From Erwinia sp. ErVv1 (GTDB taxonomy: Bacteria; Pseudomonadota; Gammaproteobacteria; Enterobacterales; Enterobacteriaceae), in NCBI RefSeq assembly GCF_900068895.1, contig NZ_CDPK01000003.1, positions 416,456 through 480,455 on the forward strand: a stretch of 64,000 bases of DNA, in the 5' to 3' direction. Numbering within the stretch: position 1 is the stretch's first letter; each line of letters begins with the position of its first letter. The notes beneath the pieces are model-generated. The model searched no databases and was not told the DNA's origin. It was given only the letters and a program-made list of their open reading frames with translations. Made by a program: the position numbers and the translations under genes. Shown one piece after another: positions 19,827 to 32,382 of the stretch.

Positions 19827-21281
19827 CTATTCATCATCATGCAGCACTTCCTGCCGCTTGAAGATCACTTCCATGCGCGCGCCACCCAGTTCACTGGTGG
19901 TCGCGATGATGTCTCCGGCATACTGCTCCAGTATATCCCGGGCGACCGAGAGGCCCAGCCCCTGGCCGGGACGCAGGGTATCCGCCCGCTGGCCGCGAAT
20001 AAAGATCAGCGAGCGCTTGCTTTCGGGGATCCCTGGCCCGTCATCGTCGACAATCAGATGCAGCTGGTCCTCGGTTTGCATCACGCTGATTTCCACAAAC
20101 TCCAGACAATATTTGCAGGCGTTATCAAGGATATTGCCCATCACTTCCATAAAGTCATTTTGTTCGCCAACGAACGTGACCTCGGGGGAGATATCCAGCG
20201 TTAGCGACACGCCCTTGCGCTGATAAACTTTATTCAGTGCAGAGCAGAGGCTGTCCAGCAGGGCGGGCACCGAGTGCAGTTCACGCTTCAGCACGTTGTG
20301 GTCGGCCTGCATGCTGGCGCGGTGCAGGTAGTAACCAATCTGCTGGGAAATACGGCTGATTTGTTCCAGCATAATAGGTTCGGCCTGCTCAATCGTCAGG
20401 TTGCCGCGCAGCGAACGCAGCGTGGTTTGCAGCACCGCCAGCGGGGTTTTAAGGCTGTGCGTCAGGTCGCTTAGCGTGGTGCGATAGCGCGTGTAGCGCT
20501 GATGCTCATTGTCCAGCAGCAGGTTCAGGTTCCTCACCAGGCTTTTGAGCTCCTGCGGCGGCAGTGGGTCAAGCGTATCCCGATTGCCGCTCTCCAGCTC
20601 CCGAACCTGACTGGCAAGCGTGCCAATAGGGCGCAGGCTCCAGTGGGCGGCCAGCCACAGCAGGGGAATAACCAGCAGCAGGTTGACCAGCAGCACATAG
20701 CTGAACCAGGACCAGACGACGTCGGAATGCTGAAGCTCCTGTGGAATCGAGTCCACCACCACGATGGTCAGTGCGGGCAGGGTCGGCGTCGCCTCATAGC
20801 GGTTAACCGCCACGGAGTGGGTAAAGGTGTCGTTATTATCGTCATCATAGGCGGTCAGTTTGTTCTGCGCTTCCTGGTTATCGCCTAATGCCTGACGGCT
20901 GGTGCTGTTATCGGTATCAATTTCATAAAAGTCCGCGCGCTTCAGCCATTCACGTTTGATTTTATCGCGGATTTCAGGCACGTCGCGCAGCTGCCAGAGC
21001 AGCTTGCCCTTCTCATTGTAGATAAACACCAGAGTGGGAAAATTAAGAGAGAGGGTCTCCGGCTTAGCGATGGTCAGTTTGCCATCGTGCCACTGCGCCA
21101 GGGTGAAAAAGAGATTACTTTCACCGCGCATCACCCGATAGGTATTTTTATCGAAGCTCACCACATAGCCAAATACCGCCACCATCCCGTAGGAGAGCGA
21201 GAGGATCAGCACCACCGCTGCGGTAGCCATCAGAAAGCGCGCCCGCAGTGAGAAAGGTTTTTTAGGACGAAAGTGGGTCAT
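19827..21281 (-). CDS. phoQ: Sensor histidine kinase PhoQ
   Basis: PhoQ senses low Mg, acid pH and cationic peptides and phosphorylates PhoP. The 484-residue protein has a first helix (residues about 18-40), a periplasmic PAS-like sensor with an acidic cluster (DDDNND), a second helix near 190-212, HAMP, the phospho-accepting His in [13 protein letters not shown] and ATP-binding boxes [18 protein letters not shown] and GQGLGLSVA. It starts four bases after phoP stops, so the two are co-transcribed. Confidence 0.97.
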   Translation of the reverse strand: MTHFRPKKPFSLRARFLMATAAVVLILSLSYGMVAVFGYVVSFDKNTYRVMRGESNLFFTLAQWHDGKLTIAKPETLSLNFPTLVFIYNEKGKLLWQLRDVPEIRDKIKREWLKRADFYEIDTDNSTSRQALGDNQEAQNKLTAYDDDNNDTFTHSVAVNRYEATPTLPALTIVVVDSIPQELQHSDVVWSWFSYVLLVNLLLVIPLLWLAAHWSLRPIGTLASQVRELESGNRDTLDPLPPQELKSLVRNLNLLLDNEHQRYTRYRTTLSDLTHSLKTPLAVLQTTLRSLRGNLTIEQAEPIMLEQISRISQQIGYYLHRASMQADHNVLKRELHSVPALLDSLCSALNKVYQRKGVSLTLDISPEVTFVGEQNDFMEVMGNILDNACKYCLEFVEISVMQTEDQLHLIVDDDGPGIPESKRSLIFIRGQRADTLRPGQGLGLSVARDILEQYAGDIIATTSELGGARMEVIFKRQEVLHDDE

Positions 21282-21285
21282 CGGC

Positions 21286-21954
21286 TTAGAGATCGAACCG
21301 GTAGCCCTGGCCCCGGACGGTAGTTATCACGTCGGTCGGATGCTCTGCCTGCATCTTCTTACGCAATCTTCCCATCAGAACGTCGATCGTATGACTCTCA
21401 CGCAGTTCGGCATCAGGATAGAGCTGGAGCATCAGCGAGTCTTTGCTGACCACCTTGCCCGCATTCCGGATCAGCGTTTCAATAATGGTATATTCAAAGG
21501 CGGTCAGCTTAATGTACCGATCGTTTATGGTCAGTTCACGACGCGAGAGGTCGACCTGGAAAGGGGCGATGGTAATAATCTGCGACGCCAGCCCACTGTT
21601 ACGACGCATCAGCGCCTGCATGCGGGCGACCACCTCTTCAATATGGAAGGGCTTGGTCACGTAGTCATCGGCACCGGCTTCCAGCGCTTCAACCTTCGCC
21701 TGCCAGCCGTCACGCGCGGTCAGTACCAGAATCGGCTGCTTCACCTCTTCTCCCCGCCAGCGGCGAATCAGCGTCATGCCGTCTTCGTCAGGTAATCCTA
21801 AATCCACCAGCGTGATATCAGGCGTGTGTTCACTGAGGAAATAGTCCGCCTCTTTGGCATCTTCTGCTGCATCAACCTGATGACCTAACTCCCGCAGCTG
21901 GACGGCAAGATGATGACGGAGCAGAGGGTTATCTTCCACGACCAGTACGCGCAT
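21286..21954 (-). CDS. phoP: Response regulator PhoP
   Basis: PhoP is an OmpR-type regulator controlling Mg transport, envelope modification and virulence functions. The 222-residue protein begins [16 protein letters not shown], has the phospho-acceptor Asp51 in [12 protein letters not shown], the Lys of [10 protein letters not shown], and a C-terminal winged helix ([15 protein letters not shown]). It is followed directly by phoQ. The upstream region contains a PhoP box and a -10 element, consistent with autoregulation. Confidence 0.98.
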   Translation of the reverse strand: MRVLVVEDNPLLRHHLAVQLRELGHQVDAAEDAKEADYFLSEHTPDITLVDLGLPDEDGMTLIRRWRGEEVKQPILVLTARDGWQAKVEALEAGADDYVTKPFHIEEVVARMQALMRRNSGLASQIITIAPFQVDLSRRELTINDRYIKLTAFEYTIIETLIRNAGKVVSKDSLMLQLYPDAELRESHTIDVLMGRLRKKMQAEHPTDVITTVRGQGYRFDL

Positions 21955-22013
21955 AACGGATATCCTTTATATATGATGTGAGCGGCCCCAGAGCCTTATT
22001 TTATTCTTTGAAG

Positions 22014-22048
22014 AGTATAGGTGAAAGCGAATAAACAGCAGGTTAACG
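22014..22048 (-). promoter_or_regulatory. phoP promoter with PhoP box
   Basis: Read on the minus strand, CGTTAA-CCTGC-TGTTTA (22048-22032) matches the PhoP box, two (T/G)GTTTA half-sites separated by 5 bases, with one exact and one partial half-site. The -10-like hexamer TATACT (22019-22014) follows after a 12-base gap, which is the standard PhoP box to -10 distance. The hairpin-forming GGGCCGC/GCGGCCC (22050-22069) just upstream may terminate purB. Confidence 0.65.
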
Positions 22049-22080
22049 TGGGCCGCCCTGAAGCGGCCCGAAGAGCAGAC

Positions 22081-24125
<2,045 letters not shown>

Positions 24126-24195
24126 CAGGGTCACTCCTGTTTGTACCCGGCTGCCCGGTCAACGCGTCGGGCAGCATATTGTCGCCGCAAAGCCG

Positions 24196-25299
24196 TTATA
24201 GCAGCGGCAGGCGCGCTTCGATAATACCGCCGCCCAGGCAAATTTCATCAAGATAAAATACGGCTGACTGGCCTGGCGTCACCGCGGCGACCGGCTGGTC
24301 GAAGCGAACTTCCAGACGATCGTCACCCAGCGGGGTGACCGTACAGGCAATATCGGCCTGACGATAACGCGTTTTCACCGTGCAGCGCAGCGGCGCGCGT
24401 AACGTCTCGCGGTCAACCCAGTGCAGCTGCTGTGCGACAAGCCCCAGCGACATCAGGCGGGGATGCTCATGGCCCTGCGCAACCACCAGCAGGTTATTCG
24501 CCACGTCTTTGTCCACCACATACCAGGGATCTTCGCTGCCCTCGCGGGTGCCGCCAATCCCCAGGCCTTTACGCTGACCGAGGGTATGGTACATCAGTCC
24601 CTGATGCTCGCCGACCGTTTCGCCTTCGGTGGTGACAATGGCACCCGGCTGTGCGGGCAGATAGCGGCCGAGGAAATCGCGGAATTTACGCTCCCCGATA
24701 AAGCAGATGCCGGTAGAGTCTTTTTTCGCCGCTGTCACCAGCTCCAGCTGTTCCGCCAGACGGCGCACCTCCGGCTTGGAGAGTTCGCCTACCGGGAACA
24801 GGCTCTGCGCAATCTGCTGGTGGCTAAGCGTGTAGAGGAAGTAGCTCTGGTCTTTATTGTCGTCCAGCCCCCGCAGCAGGCGGCTTTTACCGTCAACGTC
24901 CTGACGCCGCACGTAGTGACCGGTGGCGATGTAGTCCGCACCCAAATCTTCTGCGGCATGCTCGAGGAAGGCTTTAAATTTGATCTCTTTATTGCAGAGA
25001 ATGTCGGGGTTAGGGGTGCGGCCCGCCTTATACTCCTCCAGGAAGAGTTCAAAAACGTTGTCCCAGTACTCTGCGGCAAAGTTTACGGTGTGCAGCACCA
25101 TGCCCAGTTTGTCACAGACCGCCTGTGCATCAGCCAGATCCTCTGCGGCGGTGCAGTATTCCTCACCGTCGTCCTCCTCCCAGTTTTTCATAAACAGGCC
25201 TTCGACCTGGTAACCCTGCTGTTGCAGTAACCAGGCAGAAACGGAGGAGTCGACGCCGCCGGACATGCCGACGATCACTTTTTTCTGGCTTTGAGACAT
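24196..25299 (-). CDS. mnmA: tRNA 2-thiouridylase MnmA
   Basis: MnmA adds sulfur to uridine 34 of tRNA(Lys, Glu, Gln) using sulfur relayed from the Tus proteins. The 367-residue protein has the PP-loop [15 protein letters not shown], the first catalytic cysteine in [12 protein letters not shown] and the second in [13 protein letters not shown]. The C-terminal beta barrel ends [12 protein letters not shown]. It is in the conserved nudJ-mnmA-hflD-purB series. Confidence 0.97.
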   Translation of the reverse strand: MSQSQKKVIVGMSGGVDSSVSAWLLQQQGYQVEGLFMKNWEEDDGEEYCTAAEDLADAQAVCDKLGMVLHTVNFAAEYWDNVFELFLEEYKAGRTPNPDILCNKEIKFKAFLEHAAEDLGADYIATGHYVRRQDVDGKSRLLRGLDDNKDQSYFLYTLSHQQIAQSLFPVGELSKPEVRRLAEQLELVTAAKKDSTGICFIGERKFRDFLGRYLPAQPGAIVTTEGETVGEHQGLMYHTLGQRKGLGIGGTREGSEDPWYVVDKDVANNLLVVAQGHEHPRLMSLGLVAQQLHWVDRETLRAPLRCTVKTRYRQADIACTVTPLGDDRLEVRFDQPVAAVTPGQSAVFYLDEICLGGGIIEARLPLL

Positions 25300-25356
25300 G
25301 AGAAATACCTGACGTTAGTGGCGATGGAAAAGCGCCCCGTAAAATTGCGGCGTAGT

Positions 25357-25833
25357 TTACCACGCGTCCGGGGCGGGCGCATCCTCGCTAAACGGCCACT
25401 GGAAGGCGCTCAGCACCTCTAGCGGATAGCGCGTACCCTGCTGATAAATAAGAATGCTTTCTGCAACCAGCGGAGAACGCAGCTTTTTCGCGCTCAGAAT
25501 TTCTTCGGCAGGCAGCCACCAGCAGCGGTCAATATCGCGATCCTGCGGATAGGTGGGCAGCACTTTCGGTAAATCCAGCGCGAATAAAAAACGTAAAAAC
25601 GGCGTATTATCGGGCGCGATCCACTGATGCAGACGGAGAAAAGCCTGAGGAACGCCCTCAATGCCGGTTTCCTCATAGAGTTCGCGCGCGGCAGCCTGAA
25701 GCAGCGTCTCATTAGCTTCGAGATGGCCTGCCGGCTGGTTCCAGGTGGCGCGACCGCGCACCATCTCTTCCACCACCAGATACTGACCTTCAGCCTGCAC
25801 CACGGTGGCTACGGTAACGTGCGGTTTAAACAT
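25357..25833 (-). CDS. nudJ: Nudix hydrolase NudJ (phosphatase acting on HMP-PP)
   Basis: NudJ hydrolyses thiamine precursors such as hydroxymethylpyrimidine diphosphate and nucleoside diphosphates and triphosphates. The 158-residue protein carries a complete Nudix box, [20 protein letters not shown] followed by TGI. The start [12 protein letters not shown] matches the family. It lies 27 bases downstream of the rluE stop-proximal end and 57 bases upstream of mnmA, consistent with one operon. Confidence 0.94.
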   Translation of the reverse strand: MFKPHVTVATVVQAEGQYLVVEEMVRGRATWNQPAGHLEANETLLQAAARELYEETGIEGVPQAFLRLHQWIAPDNTPFLRFLFALDLPKVLPTYPQDRDIDRCWWLPAEEILSAKKLRSPLVAESILIYQQGTRYPLEVLSAFQWPFSEDAPAPDAW

Positions 25834-25860
25834 GCCTGCCTCCTTGAAAAGAGTGATAAC

Positions 25861-26481
25861 TCACAGCGAACACGCGTCGGTGATATCGCGCCATTCGCCG
25901 GGAGCAAGGTCCTGCAACTGTAGCGGGCCCATGGCAAAACGTATCAGACGCAGCGTCGGGAAGCCAATATGCGCCGTCATTCTCCGGACCTGACGGTTAC
26001 GCCCTTCAAAAAGGGTAATCTTAAGCCAGCGGGTGGGGATTGCTTTGCGCTCGCGAATGGGCGGATTGCGCGGCCACAGCCACTCTGGCTCCTGCACCCG
26101 CGCCACCTGAGCAGGCAGCGTGGGGCCATCTTTCAGCAGCACGCCATTTCGCAGCGGCCGGAGATCGTCATCGCTGGGATCGCCTTCGACCTGGACAAAA
26201 TAAATTTTACCGGTTCGTTTTCCCGGCTGTGTTAGCCTGGCCTGAAGCGGCCCGTCGTTAGTCAGCACCATCAGGCCCTCGCTGTCACGATCCAGGCGAC
26301 CCGCCGCGTAGACGTCAGCCACCGGAATAAAATCCTTTAGCGTGCCGCGGCCCGCTTCGTCGGTGAACTGAGGCAGCACGTCGAAGGGTTTGTTAAAAAT
26401 TATGATACGTCGGGGCCCCTTAGCGGCAGCGGGCGCGGAGGGGCGTTTAACGCGGTGATTCATAAGGGAAGATTTACGCAT
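25861..26481 (-). CDS. rluE: 23S rRNA pseudouridine 2457 synthase RluE
   Basis: RluE makes pseudouridine 2457 in 23S rRNA. The RsuA-family catalytic motif [15 protein letters not shown] contains the nucleophilic Asp, and [21 protein letters not shown] is the conserved C-terminal block. The start is placed at [13 protein letters not shown] (206 residues), close to the family N terminus; no clear ribosome site is visible, and a longer start at 26547 is possible. It is divergent from icd. Confidence 0.93.
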   Translation of the reverse strand: MRKSSLMNHRVKRPSAPAAAKGPRRIIIFNKPFDVLPQFTDEAGRGTLKDFIPVADVYAAGRLDRDSEGLMVLTNDGPLQARLTQPGKRTGKIYFVQVEGDPSDDDLRPLRNGVLLKDGPTLPAQVARVQEPEWLWPRNPPIRERKAIPTRWLKITLFEGRNRQVRRMTAHIGFPTLRLIRFAMGPLQLQDLAPGEWRDITDACSL

Positions 26482-26612
26482 AGTCTTTGCACTGAGTGAT
26501 AATGAGCGCATTATACCGCAAACCCGAGATGATTGGCGCGACGTCAATATTCAAGTAGTATTGACGCGCATCTTACAAATCATTAACAAAAAAGCGTTCG
26601 AAGGAGAGGTTA

Positions 26613-27863
26613 ATGGAAAGCAAAGTAGTTGTTCCGGCGGAAGGTCAGAAAATCACCCTGGATCAGGGAAAACTGAACGTACCAAACAACCCAATCATCC
26701 CGTTTATTGAAGGTGATGGTATTGGCATTGATGTGTCACCCGTAATGATCAAAGTGGTCGATGCCGCTGTACAGAAAGCTTATAACGGTGACCGTAAAAT
26801 CTCCTGGATGGAAATTTACACCGGCGAAAAATCGGTCGCGCTCTATGGCCAGGACGTCTGGCTGCCGGAAGAGACGCTGGATCTGATTAAAGAGTATCGC
26901 GTGGCAATCAAAGGCCCTCTGACCACCCCGGTCGGCGGCGGTATTCGTTCACTGAACGTGGCACTGCGCCAGCAGCTTGATCTCTACATCTGCCTGCGTC
27001 CGGTGCGCTATTACACCGGTACGCCAAGCCCGGTTAAACGCCCGGAAGACACGGATATGGTGATTTTCCGCGAGAACGCTGAAGATATTTATGCCGGTAT
27101 CGAGTGGAAGGCGGGTTCTGCCGAAGCGGATAAAGTGATCAAGTTCCTGCGCGACGAAATGGGCGTTAACAAAATTCGCTTCCCAGAACAGTGTGGTATC
27201 GGCGTGAAGCCGTGCTCAGAAGAGGGGACTAAGCGCCTGGTGCGTGCGGCGATCGAGTACGCGATCGCTAACGATCGCGACTCCGTGACGCTGGTGCACA
27301 AGGGCAACATCATGAAGTTCACCGAAGGCGCTTTCAAAGACTGGGGATACCAGCTGGCGAAAGAAGCATTCGGCGGCGAGCTGATTGACGGTGGTCCGTG
27401 GATGAAAATTAAGAATCCAAACACCGGTAAAGAGATCGTTGTTAAAGACGTGATCGCCGATGCGTTCCTGCAGCAGATCCTGTTACGCCCGGCCGAGTAC
27501 GATGTGATTGCCTGTATGAACCTGAACGGTGACTACATTTCTGATGCCCTGGCGGCGCAGGTAGGCGGCATCGGTATTGCGCCTGGTGCGAACATTGGCG
27601 ACGAATGCGCGCTGTTTGAAGCGACCCACGGCACGGCACCTAAGTATGCCGGTCAGGATAAAGTGAACCCAGGTTCCGTTATTCTGTCAGCGGAAATGAT
27701 GCTGCGTCATATGGGCTGGACCGAAGCCGCAGACCTGATTATCAAAGGTATGGAAGGGGCTATTGCCGCCAAAACCGTCACCTACGATTTTGAGCGTCTG
27801 ATGGACGGCGCTAAGCTGCTGAAATCGTCAGAGTTCGGCGATGCTATGATTCAGCACATGTAA
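26613..27863 (+). CDS. icd: NADP-dependent isocitrate dehydrogenase
   Basis: Icd converts isocitrate to 2-oxoglutarate in the TCA cycle. The 416-residue protein has the regulatory phosphorylation site Ser113 in GGGIRSLN, substrate residues around it ([23 protein letters not shown]) and the NADP-binding C-terminal region. The start follows AAGGAGAGG. The 3' end of icd is an integration site for phage 21 and the e14 element in E. coli, and accessory DNA follows here too, but no duplicated icd end was found within this window. Confidence 0.98.
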   Translation: MESKVVVPAEGQKITLDQGKLNVPNNPIIPFIEGDGIGIDVSPVMIKVVDAAVQKAYNGDRKISWMEIYTGEKSVALYGQDVWLPEETLDLIKEYRVAIKGPLTTPVGGGIRSLNVALRQQLDLYICLRPVRYYTGTPSPVKRPEDTDMVIFRENAEDIYAGIEWKAGSAEADKVIKFLRDEMGVNKIRFPEQCGIGVKPCSEEGTKRLVRAAIEYAIANDRDSVTLVHKGNIMKFTEGAFKDWGYQLAKEAFGGELIDGGPWMKIKNPNTGKEIVVKDVIADAFLQQILLRPAEYDVIACMNLNGDYISDALAAQVGGIGIAPGANIGDECALFEATHGTAPKYAGQDKVNPGSVILSAEMMLRHMGWTEAADLIIKGMEGAIAAKTVTYDFERLMDGAKLLKSSEFGDAMIQHM

Positions 27864-28015
27864 GTGTGCCGATCGGCGGGGGCGTTCTGCTCCCGCTATC
27901 CATTAAGCCGGATCAAAGTCTTCTGTACAACTCCGGCTAAACCCCTTCTGAATTTCTTACCCTCATGTTTCTTATCAACCAGCCTGTCGGCTATAACGGA
28001 TTGCCTTGATGGATA

Positions 28016-29174
28016 CTAAATAACTGCGCTTAATAGTAGATCACTGAAGGGAACTCAATCCGGTTTGAGCGATCTGATCAATCGCCAAACATCACAAATC
28101 ATCACAACCGGACTGAGTTATGCCGATCATAGCACCGATACCCAATAATGAAAGACGCCAGATGGAAAAAATTGTCCATAAAACAACAGATAAAAACCAT
28201 TCCAGACGCCTTATGGCCATGCTGATGTTGCATCGTGGTGAATCGCTCAGTTATGTCGCTAAAACCCTGTGTGCAGCGCGTTCCTCTGTCGGTCGCTGGA
28301 TTAACTGGTTCACATTATTTGGTATCGAAGGTCTAAAAAGTCTTCCGGCCGGACGTCAAAAAAAGTGGCCAGTGGAAGCGATGTTGCGCATGCTTGATTT
28401 ACTGATTCAGCGCTCTCCTCAGGACTTCGGGTATCTGCGGTCACGGTGGAGCACCGAGATGTTAACGATTGGACTTAATAAGTTATTTAACTCAACGTTG
28501 CATCCTGGCTCAGTTCGCCGTTGGTTACCCGGGGCGGGAATTGTCTGGCGAAGAGCGGCTCCGACACTGCATATTCGCGATCCTCACAAAGAGGAAAAAC
28601 TGGCAGCGATTGATGAAGCATTAGAAAAAAACTGCGCTGACCATCCGGTCTTTTACGAGGATGAAGTGGATATCGATTTGAATCCCAAAATCGGCGCTGA
28701 CTGGCAGAAAAAAGGGCAGCAAAAACGTATACCTACGCCGGGAAAAAATGAAAAGCATTACCTTGCAGGAGCCCTTCATGCGGGAACTGGCCGGGTGGAC
28801 TACGTCAGCGGGACAAGTAAGAACTCAGGTTTATTTATCAATATTTTACGTAAGTTGAAAAGCACATACCGCAGTGCAAAAACAATTACGCTAATCGTTG
28901 ATAATTACATCATTCACAAGAGCAAAAAAACGTTGAAATGGTTGAAGGATAATCCGAAATTTATTGTTATTTATCAGCCAATTTACTCTCCGTGGATAAA
29001 CAAAATAGAGCTCTTATGGTTGGCCTTGCACGAAACCGTCACGCGCAATCATCGCTGCAAAACAATGTGGCAATTATTGAATAATGTCAGACAATTTATG
29101 GAAGTCGCTTCACCTTTCCCTGGCAACAAACACGGGCTAACGAAAGTGAAGCGGTATTAAGCGCAGTTATTTAG
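28016..29174 (+). mobile_element. Complete IS630-family insertion sequence
   Basis: Perfect 20-bp inverted repeats, CTAAATAACTGCGCTTAATA at 28016-28035 and its complement at 29155-29174, bound an element of 1159 bp. It is flanked on each side by TA (28014-28015 and 29175-29176), the target duplication typical of IS630/Tc1-type elements. It contains one full-length transposase gene. It lies about 150 bases downstream of icd. Confidence 0.93.
28120..29160 (+). CDS. IS630-family transposase
   Basis: The 346-residue protein has an N-terminal helix-turn-helix (LSYVAKTLCAARSSVGRWI) and a DDE domain: first acidic residue in FYEDEVDIDLNP, second in TLIVDNYIIHKSKK, third in SPWINKIELLW, with 35 residues between the last two, as expected for IS630. 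No frameshift is seen and both inverted repeats are intact, so the element may be active. Its stop codon lies within the right inverted repeat. Confidence 0.93.
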   Translation: MPIIAPIPNNERRQMEKIVHKTTDKNHSRRLMAMLMLHRGESLSYVAKTLCAARSSVGRWINWFTLFGIEGLKSLPAGRQKKWPVEAMLRMLDLLIQRSPQDFGYLRSRWSTEMLTIGLNKLFNSTLHPGSVRRWLPGAGIVWRRAAPTLHIRDPHKEEKLAAIDEALEKNCADHPVFYEDEVDIDLNPKIGADWQKKGQQKRIPTPGKNEKHYLAGALHAGTGRVDYVSGTSKNSGLFINILRKLKSTYRSAKTITLIVDNYIIHKSKKTLKWLKDNPKFIVIYQPIYSPWINKIELLWLALHETVTRNHRCKTMWQLLNNVRQFMEVASPFPGNKHGLTKVKRY

Positions 29175-29176
29175 TA

Positions 29177-29928
29177 TGCGCCAGATATTCAGCGGCTAAG
29201 AGGTCATAACGACTATACGAGTCGCTGGTGACATGAGTCATCAAGACAGCTGCGTAATCAAAAGCGTTTTGTTAAGTACATAGCGCCACTGCGTACTGGT
29301 AAGCCATCGAAACCTTGCTTTCCTCAGGTTGCTTTGGCTACTGTGTTGTAACATATCTTTGATAATGCCATTTGAACAGGAGTGATTTTTTCACGTTTCA
29401 AATGCTTTTATAGAACCATGAAAATCTGCCAGCAGGAAATACTTTTAATAGCCTTTGATTTTTTCAAATCAAAAAGAGGGGATGCCGCTTGAAGTCACTC
29501 ATAAATTTGAGTAAATCTGCTTATGCCTTAGAGGCATGGAATGTCAGGTGAGCATATATGGGGTTCAGGTTGATAAAAAGGAATTTAGTATGTCTGTGAG
29601 AGAAATTACTCGTTAAGAATGAACGCGCCTGGGAGTGAAAGACAACCTGCAAGTATGCGCCTTTCTGTTGTACTACTCATGATAACCGGGGTCGAAACCC
29701 TTGAGTTTGGGGCATTTCAAAAGACCGGGACTCACTTCGTTTGCACTGAATGCAAATTGAGTGATGAAATTCTGGATATAAAGAAGTAATATTCGTGTGT
29801 AGCAGAAAGTTATGATGTTCGGCTCGGATCCCTTTCAGGGAAAATCGAACCCTTCCATAGGCGATGCTTCACTGCTCTTTACGTAATGTTATATATCCAG
29901 CACTTTGTTCAATCAGGCCGGGATTTAA
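29177..29928. other. AT-rich gap between the IS630 element and the glycosyltransferase
   Basis: About 750 bases without a well-supported gene. Visible structures are the inverted repeat CGACT-ATACG-AGTCG near 29210, the hairpin TTTGATTT-TTTC-AAATCAAA at 29454-29473 and a short open frame at 29619-29789 (listed separately). The composition is clearly AT-richer than the backbone. It may contain remnants of a mobile element. Confidence 0.5.
29619..29789 (+). CDS. Possible small ORF (56 residues), unknown
   Basis: An open frame begins MNAPGSERQPASMRLSVV, has a short hydrophobic patch (SVVLLMITG) and ends with a CTEC motif and the tail LSDEILDIKK. No strong ribosome site precedes the ATG. The frame is open for 67 codons. 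It could be a real small protein, a degraded remnant or chance; I do not recognise it. Confidence 0.25.
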   Translation: MNAPGSERQPASMRLSVVLLMITGVETLEFGAFQKTGTHFVCTECKLSDEILDIKK

Positions 29929-31017
29929 ATGTCAAGTTTTGAGAAAAAAATGGTGGTTTTAGGTTGGGTTCTAAACCTGGTCCGGAAAAAACCCAGGTCT
30001 ATTATCACTGAGAGAGAAGCAGCAATGGCTCAAAGTATTGTGATAATAAATAATAAAAGGCTGGGTGACTTTCTCTTTTGTACGCCTGCAATCAGAGCAT
30101 TGCGTGAAAAGAATCCATCCGCTAAAATAACTGTAATAACCAGTCAGCAAAACTCAGACTTGATAGGTGATAATCCCTATATAGATGAAGTTCTTTTCAT
30201 GGGAGACTCATTCAAAGAAGCTATAAGAATGGGTAAAATTTTACGCACAATGAAACCTGATCTGGGGATCATTTTTCACTCAAAATTACCTTATGATATC
30301 ATAGCATTAACAGTGGCCGATACTAAATGCATACTCAAACACTATTTCGGTAATGAAAAAAAAGTACTGATTGATGTTTGTGATGCAGTCGTTATAGGGG
30401 GGGAGAAGCCGCCAGTAATGAACGATCTCGAACTGATAGAGAAAATTGGCATTACTAATAATAATACAGAAATGTTTTTTCCTTATCCATTGCCGCCGAA
30501 GAAAACAGAGAGCCTTTCCGTGGGGATTCAGTTAGGTGCTTCTGGTAAAAATAGATTTTTTCCAGAGGAAGTTGCTGTTGATATGGTATCGGAAATAAAT
30601 GCAACGTATCCTGGTTGTGAATTCCATCTTATCGGGTCCACTCAGGAGAAGTCATTAGGTGAAAGTTTCACTCAGAAAATAAACGAGAATTGTAAAGCCA
30701 GATTAACTAATCATATTGGTGCGACTAGTATTTCGCAGTTAGCCGAAATTATCAATAATTTCACTGTACTGGTCACACCCGATACGGGGTGTTTACATAT
30801 CGCCACTGCATTGAAAACAAAAACAGTTAGCCTATTTCTAATAAGGTCGCCAGGTGCAAGTATCCCTCAGCAGGATAATGCCAATCATCATGTTTTGTAT
30901 GCATCGGATTATGCTGATTTCAGTAATATTAAAGAAGGTGAAAGTGCACTTAAGTGTATTCCCACTCGTGAGATTATCGATGGCGTATTGTACATGATGA
31001 CTTCAGGGTTGTCATAA
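29929..31017 (+). CDS. Glycosyltransferase family 9 (heptosyltransferase-like)
   Basis: This 362-residue protein resembles ADP-heptose:LPS heptosyltransferases. The N-terminal Rossmann part holds IINNKRLGDFLFCTPAIRAL, the GT9 opening with a conserved Gly-Asp. The C-terminal part has the nucleotide-sugar motif LVTPDTGCLHIATAL and SVGIQLGASGKNRFFP. The acceptor is unknown; modification of LPS core or a surface glycan is inferred. About 30 residues precede the usual family start, so an internal start (M at 30025, AMAQSIVIINNK) is possible. The gene is AT-rich, isolated and inside the accessory block after icd, which suggests transfer. Confidence 0.82.
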   Translation: MSSFEKKMVVLGWVLNLVRKKPRSIITEREAAMAQSIVIINNKRLGDFLFCTPAIRALREKNPSAKITVITSQQNSDLIGDNPYIDEVLFMGDSFKEAIRMGKILRTMKPDLGIIFHSKLPYDIIALTVADTKCILKHYFGNEKKVLIDVCDAVVIGGEKPPVMNDLELIEKIGITNNNTEMFFPYPLPPKKTESLSVGIQLGASGKNRFFPEEVAVDMVSEINATYPGCEFHLIGSTQEKSLGESFTQKINENCKARLTNHIGATSISQLAEIINNFTVLVTPDTGCLHIATALKTKTVSLFLIRSPGASIPQQDNANHHVLYASDYADFSNIKEGESALKCIPTREIIDGVLYMMTSGLS

Positions 31018-31892
31018 GCACTTCAAGAGGGTAGTCATAAGCGTATTCAGGAGGGGGGAGCCTGTTTTTGCGCTTATCGCTTAAATCCGCTTTGCTGAGT
31101 TCACAGGCTGTACTTCCATGAGGCGCTTTGAGCGGATTTGATGTACCTTTCAGCTCTCTTTAGAAATTAAGCCTTAAATAGCTATCCTTTAACTATTTGT
31201 ATAAATACTTTTATAATGCAGAGACCCCCTGAGCCTGCTTACGGATCAGTTAGTAGTTGCTCCCTTAAGCTGTACAGCATTCCTCCATGTGGTATTAGTT
31301 CTCATTTCTAGTAGTAGTCTCAAAAAATCTCCCCGGAAACTCTCCATAATCGACCTCCTCAACACCCAGGCTATATGCAGAACGGTTTACTTCTTATTTG
31401 TTTAACTAATTTTCGCACTCACTTTGAAATGATATAAGTCACGGTGTTGACTATATCACTAATAAATCTCAGGCCATTTTAAAATATAGTGCCAGGCAGT
31501 GTTTAGGTTAAAAAACTTATTAGGTGAGTTATTTAGATTTTATAGGGTTTTATGGTGTCAATGGCGCTTCCAGGCAGCTTTTTTTAGCATATTACACTGA
31601 TGAAAGCCACTTTATCGGGATCTTGCTGTATTGTTGCTCAAATTGGGAGCGGGTAAGGATTGCTAAGGCGGGGTGTAGTATATAGTCTACAGGTTCTCCT
31701 GTGATGGGTTGAAAGTGATTACATGTCTGTCATAAAAAGGGACCGTCACTAAAAAATAAACCTTAGTGATAAACTCCATGTTTACCATCTGTATAACGCA
31801 TAATAAAGTAACCAGTAAATACAGTACCACTTATTATTAATTTCTTTATAAGGAAATTCTCAAATAATATCTCAAGTCGTCTGGGGGCTGAA
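31018..31892. other. Long AT-rich gap
   Basis: About 875 bases without a supported gene. AAATCCGCT (31083-31091) and AGCGGATTT (31131-31139) form a 9-bp stem with a 39-nt loop just after the glycosyltransferase. At 31788-31800 TCTGT-ATA-ACGCA resembles the phage-type operators found near 37.5 kb. The remainder shows only AT-rich sequence with short frames. Confidence 0.5.
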
Positions 31893-32234
31893 ATGGAAAA
31901 AATGCAGTTTTTCTCACTTTTATCACGCTGGCCTTTGGTTGAATTTAACCATATTAAGGTTGTTGAATATTATGAAGAAGAGAGCGTTCTACCTAAAAAG
32001 GATTTGTATATTCATCACTTAACGAAGCATGATGCTCAGCTCTTTCTTTGCCATGTCCCGCCGCACAGGGATGTTGATGATTTGCTGGCCGTCTACACGG
32101 ATTGGCTGAAAGACTATGGTAAAGTCAGGCGGGCAAGTACCGATCCGGGCAAGCCATATCACTATCATACTGTGCAAGCTGAATCAGAGGAGCGGGTTTC
32201 AGAAAAGCGGTTCAGTAATATTCTGGAGGGTTAA
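31893..32234 (+). CDS. Hypothetical protein, 113 residues
   Basis: The protein begins MEKMQFFSLLSRWPLVEF and has a mixed alpha/beta composition with several His (YIHHLTKHDAQLFLCHVPPHRD) and an acidic DVDDLLAVYTDWLKDYGKV segment. No signal peptide or membrane helix is visible. GGGGGCTGAA immediately before the ATG serves as ribosome site. I do not recognise the family. It lies between two non-coding stretches in the accessory block and has an operator-like site about 93 bases upstream. Confidence 0.6.
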   Translation: MEKMQFFSLLSRWPLVEFNHIKVVEYYEEESVLPKKDLYIHHLTKHDAQLFLCHVPPHRDVDDLLAVYTDWLKDYGKVRRASTDPGKPYHYHTVQAESEERVSEKRFSNILEG

Positions 32235-32382
32235 TCTTCTTCCAGACTCCCTGTCGTTAATTGCGACCCGTTATCACTTTGATTTGGCTTGCTGTAATAG
32301 CGATTTGATTGATTAAAGATTGTCGTACTTAATCAGGTTTTGCCTTAAATATTCTCAGTGAATGTTAAATTTGGAAAACCCT

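Noticed and set aside
27864-28013. Possible att core from the icd 3' end
   Set aside because: A search by eye for a second copy of the icd end downstream in the window found none, so an icd-type attR cannot be shown here.
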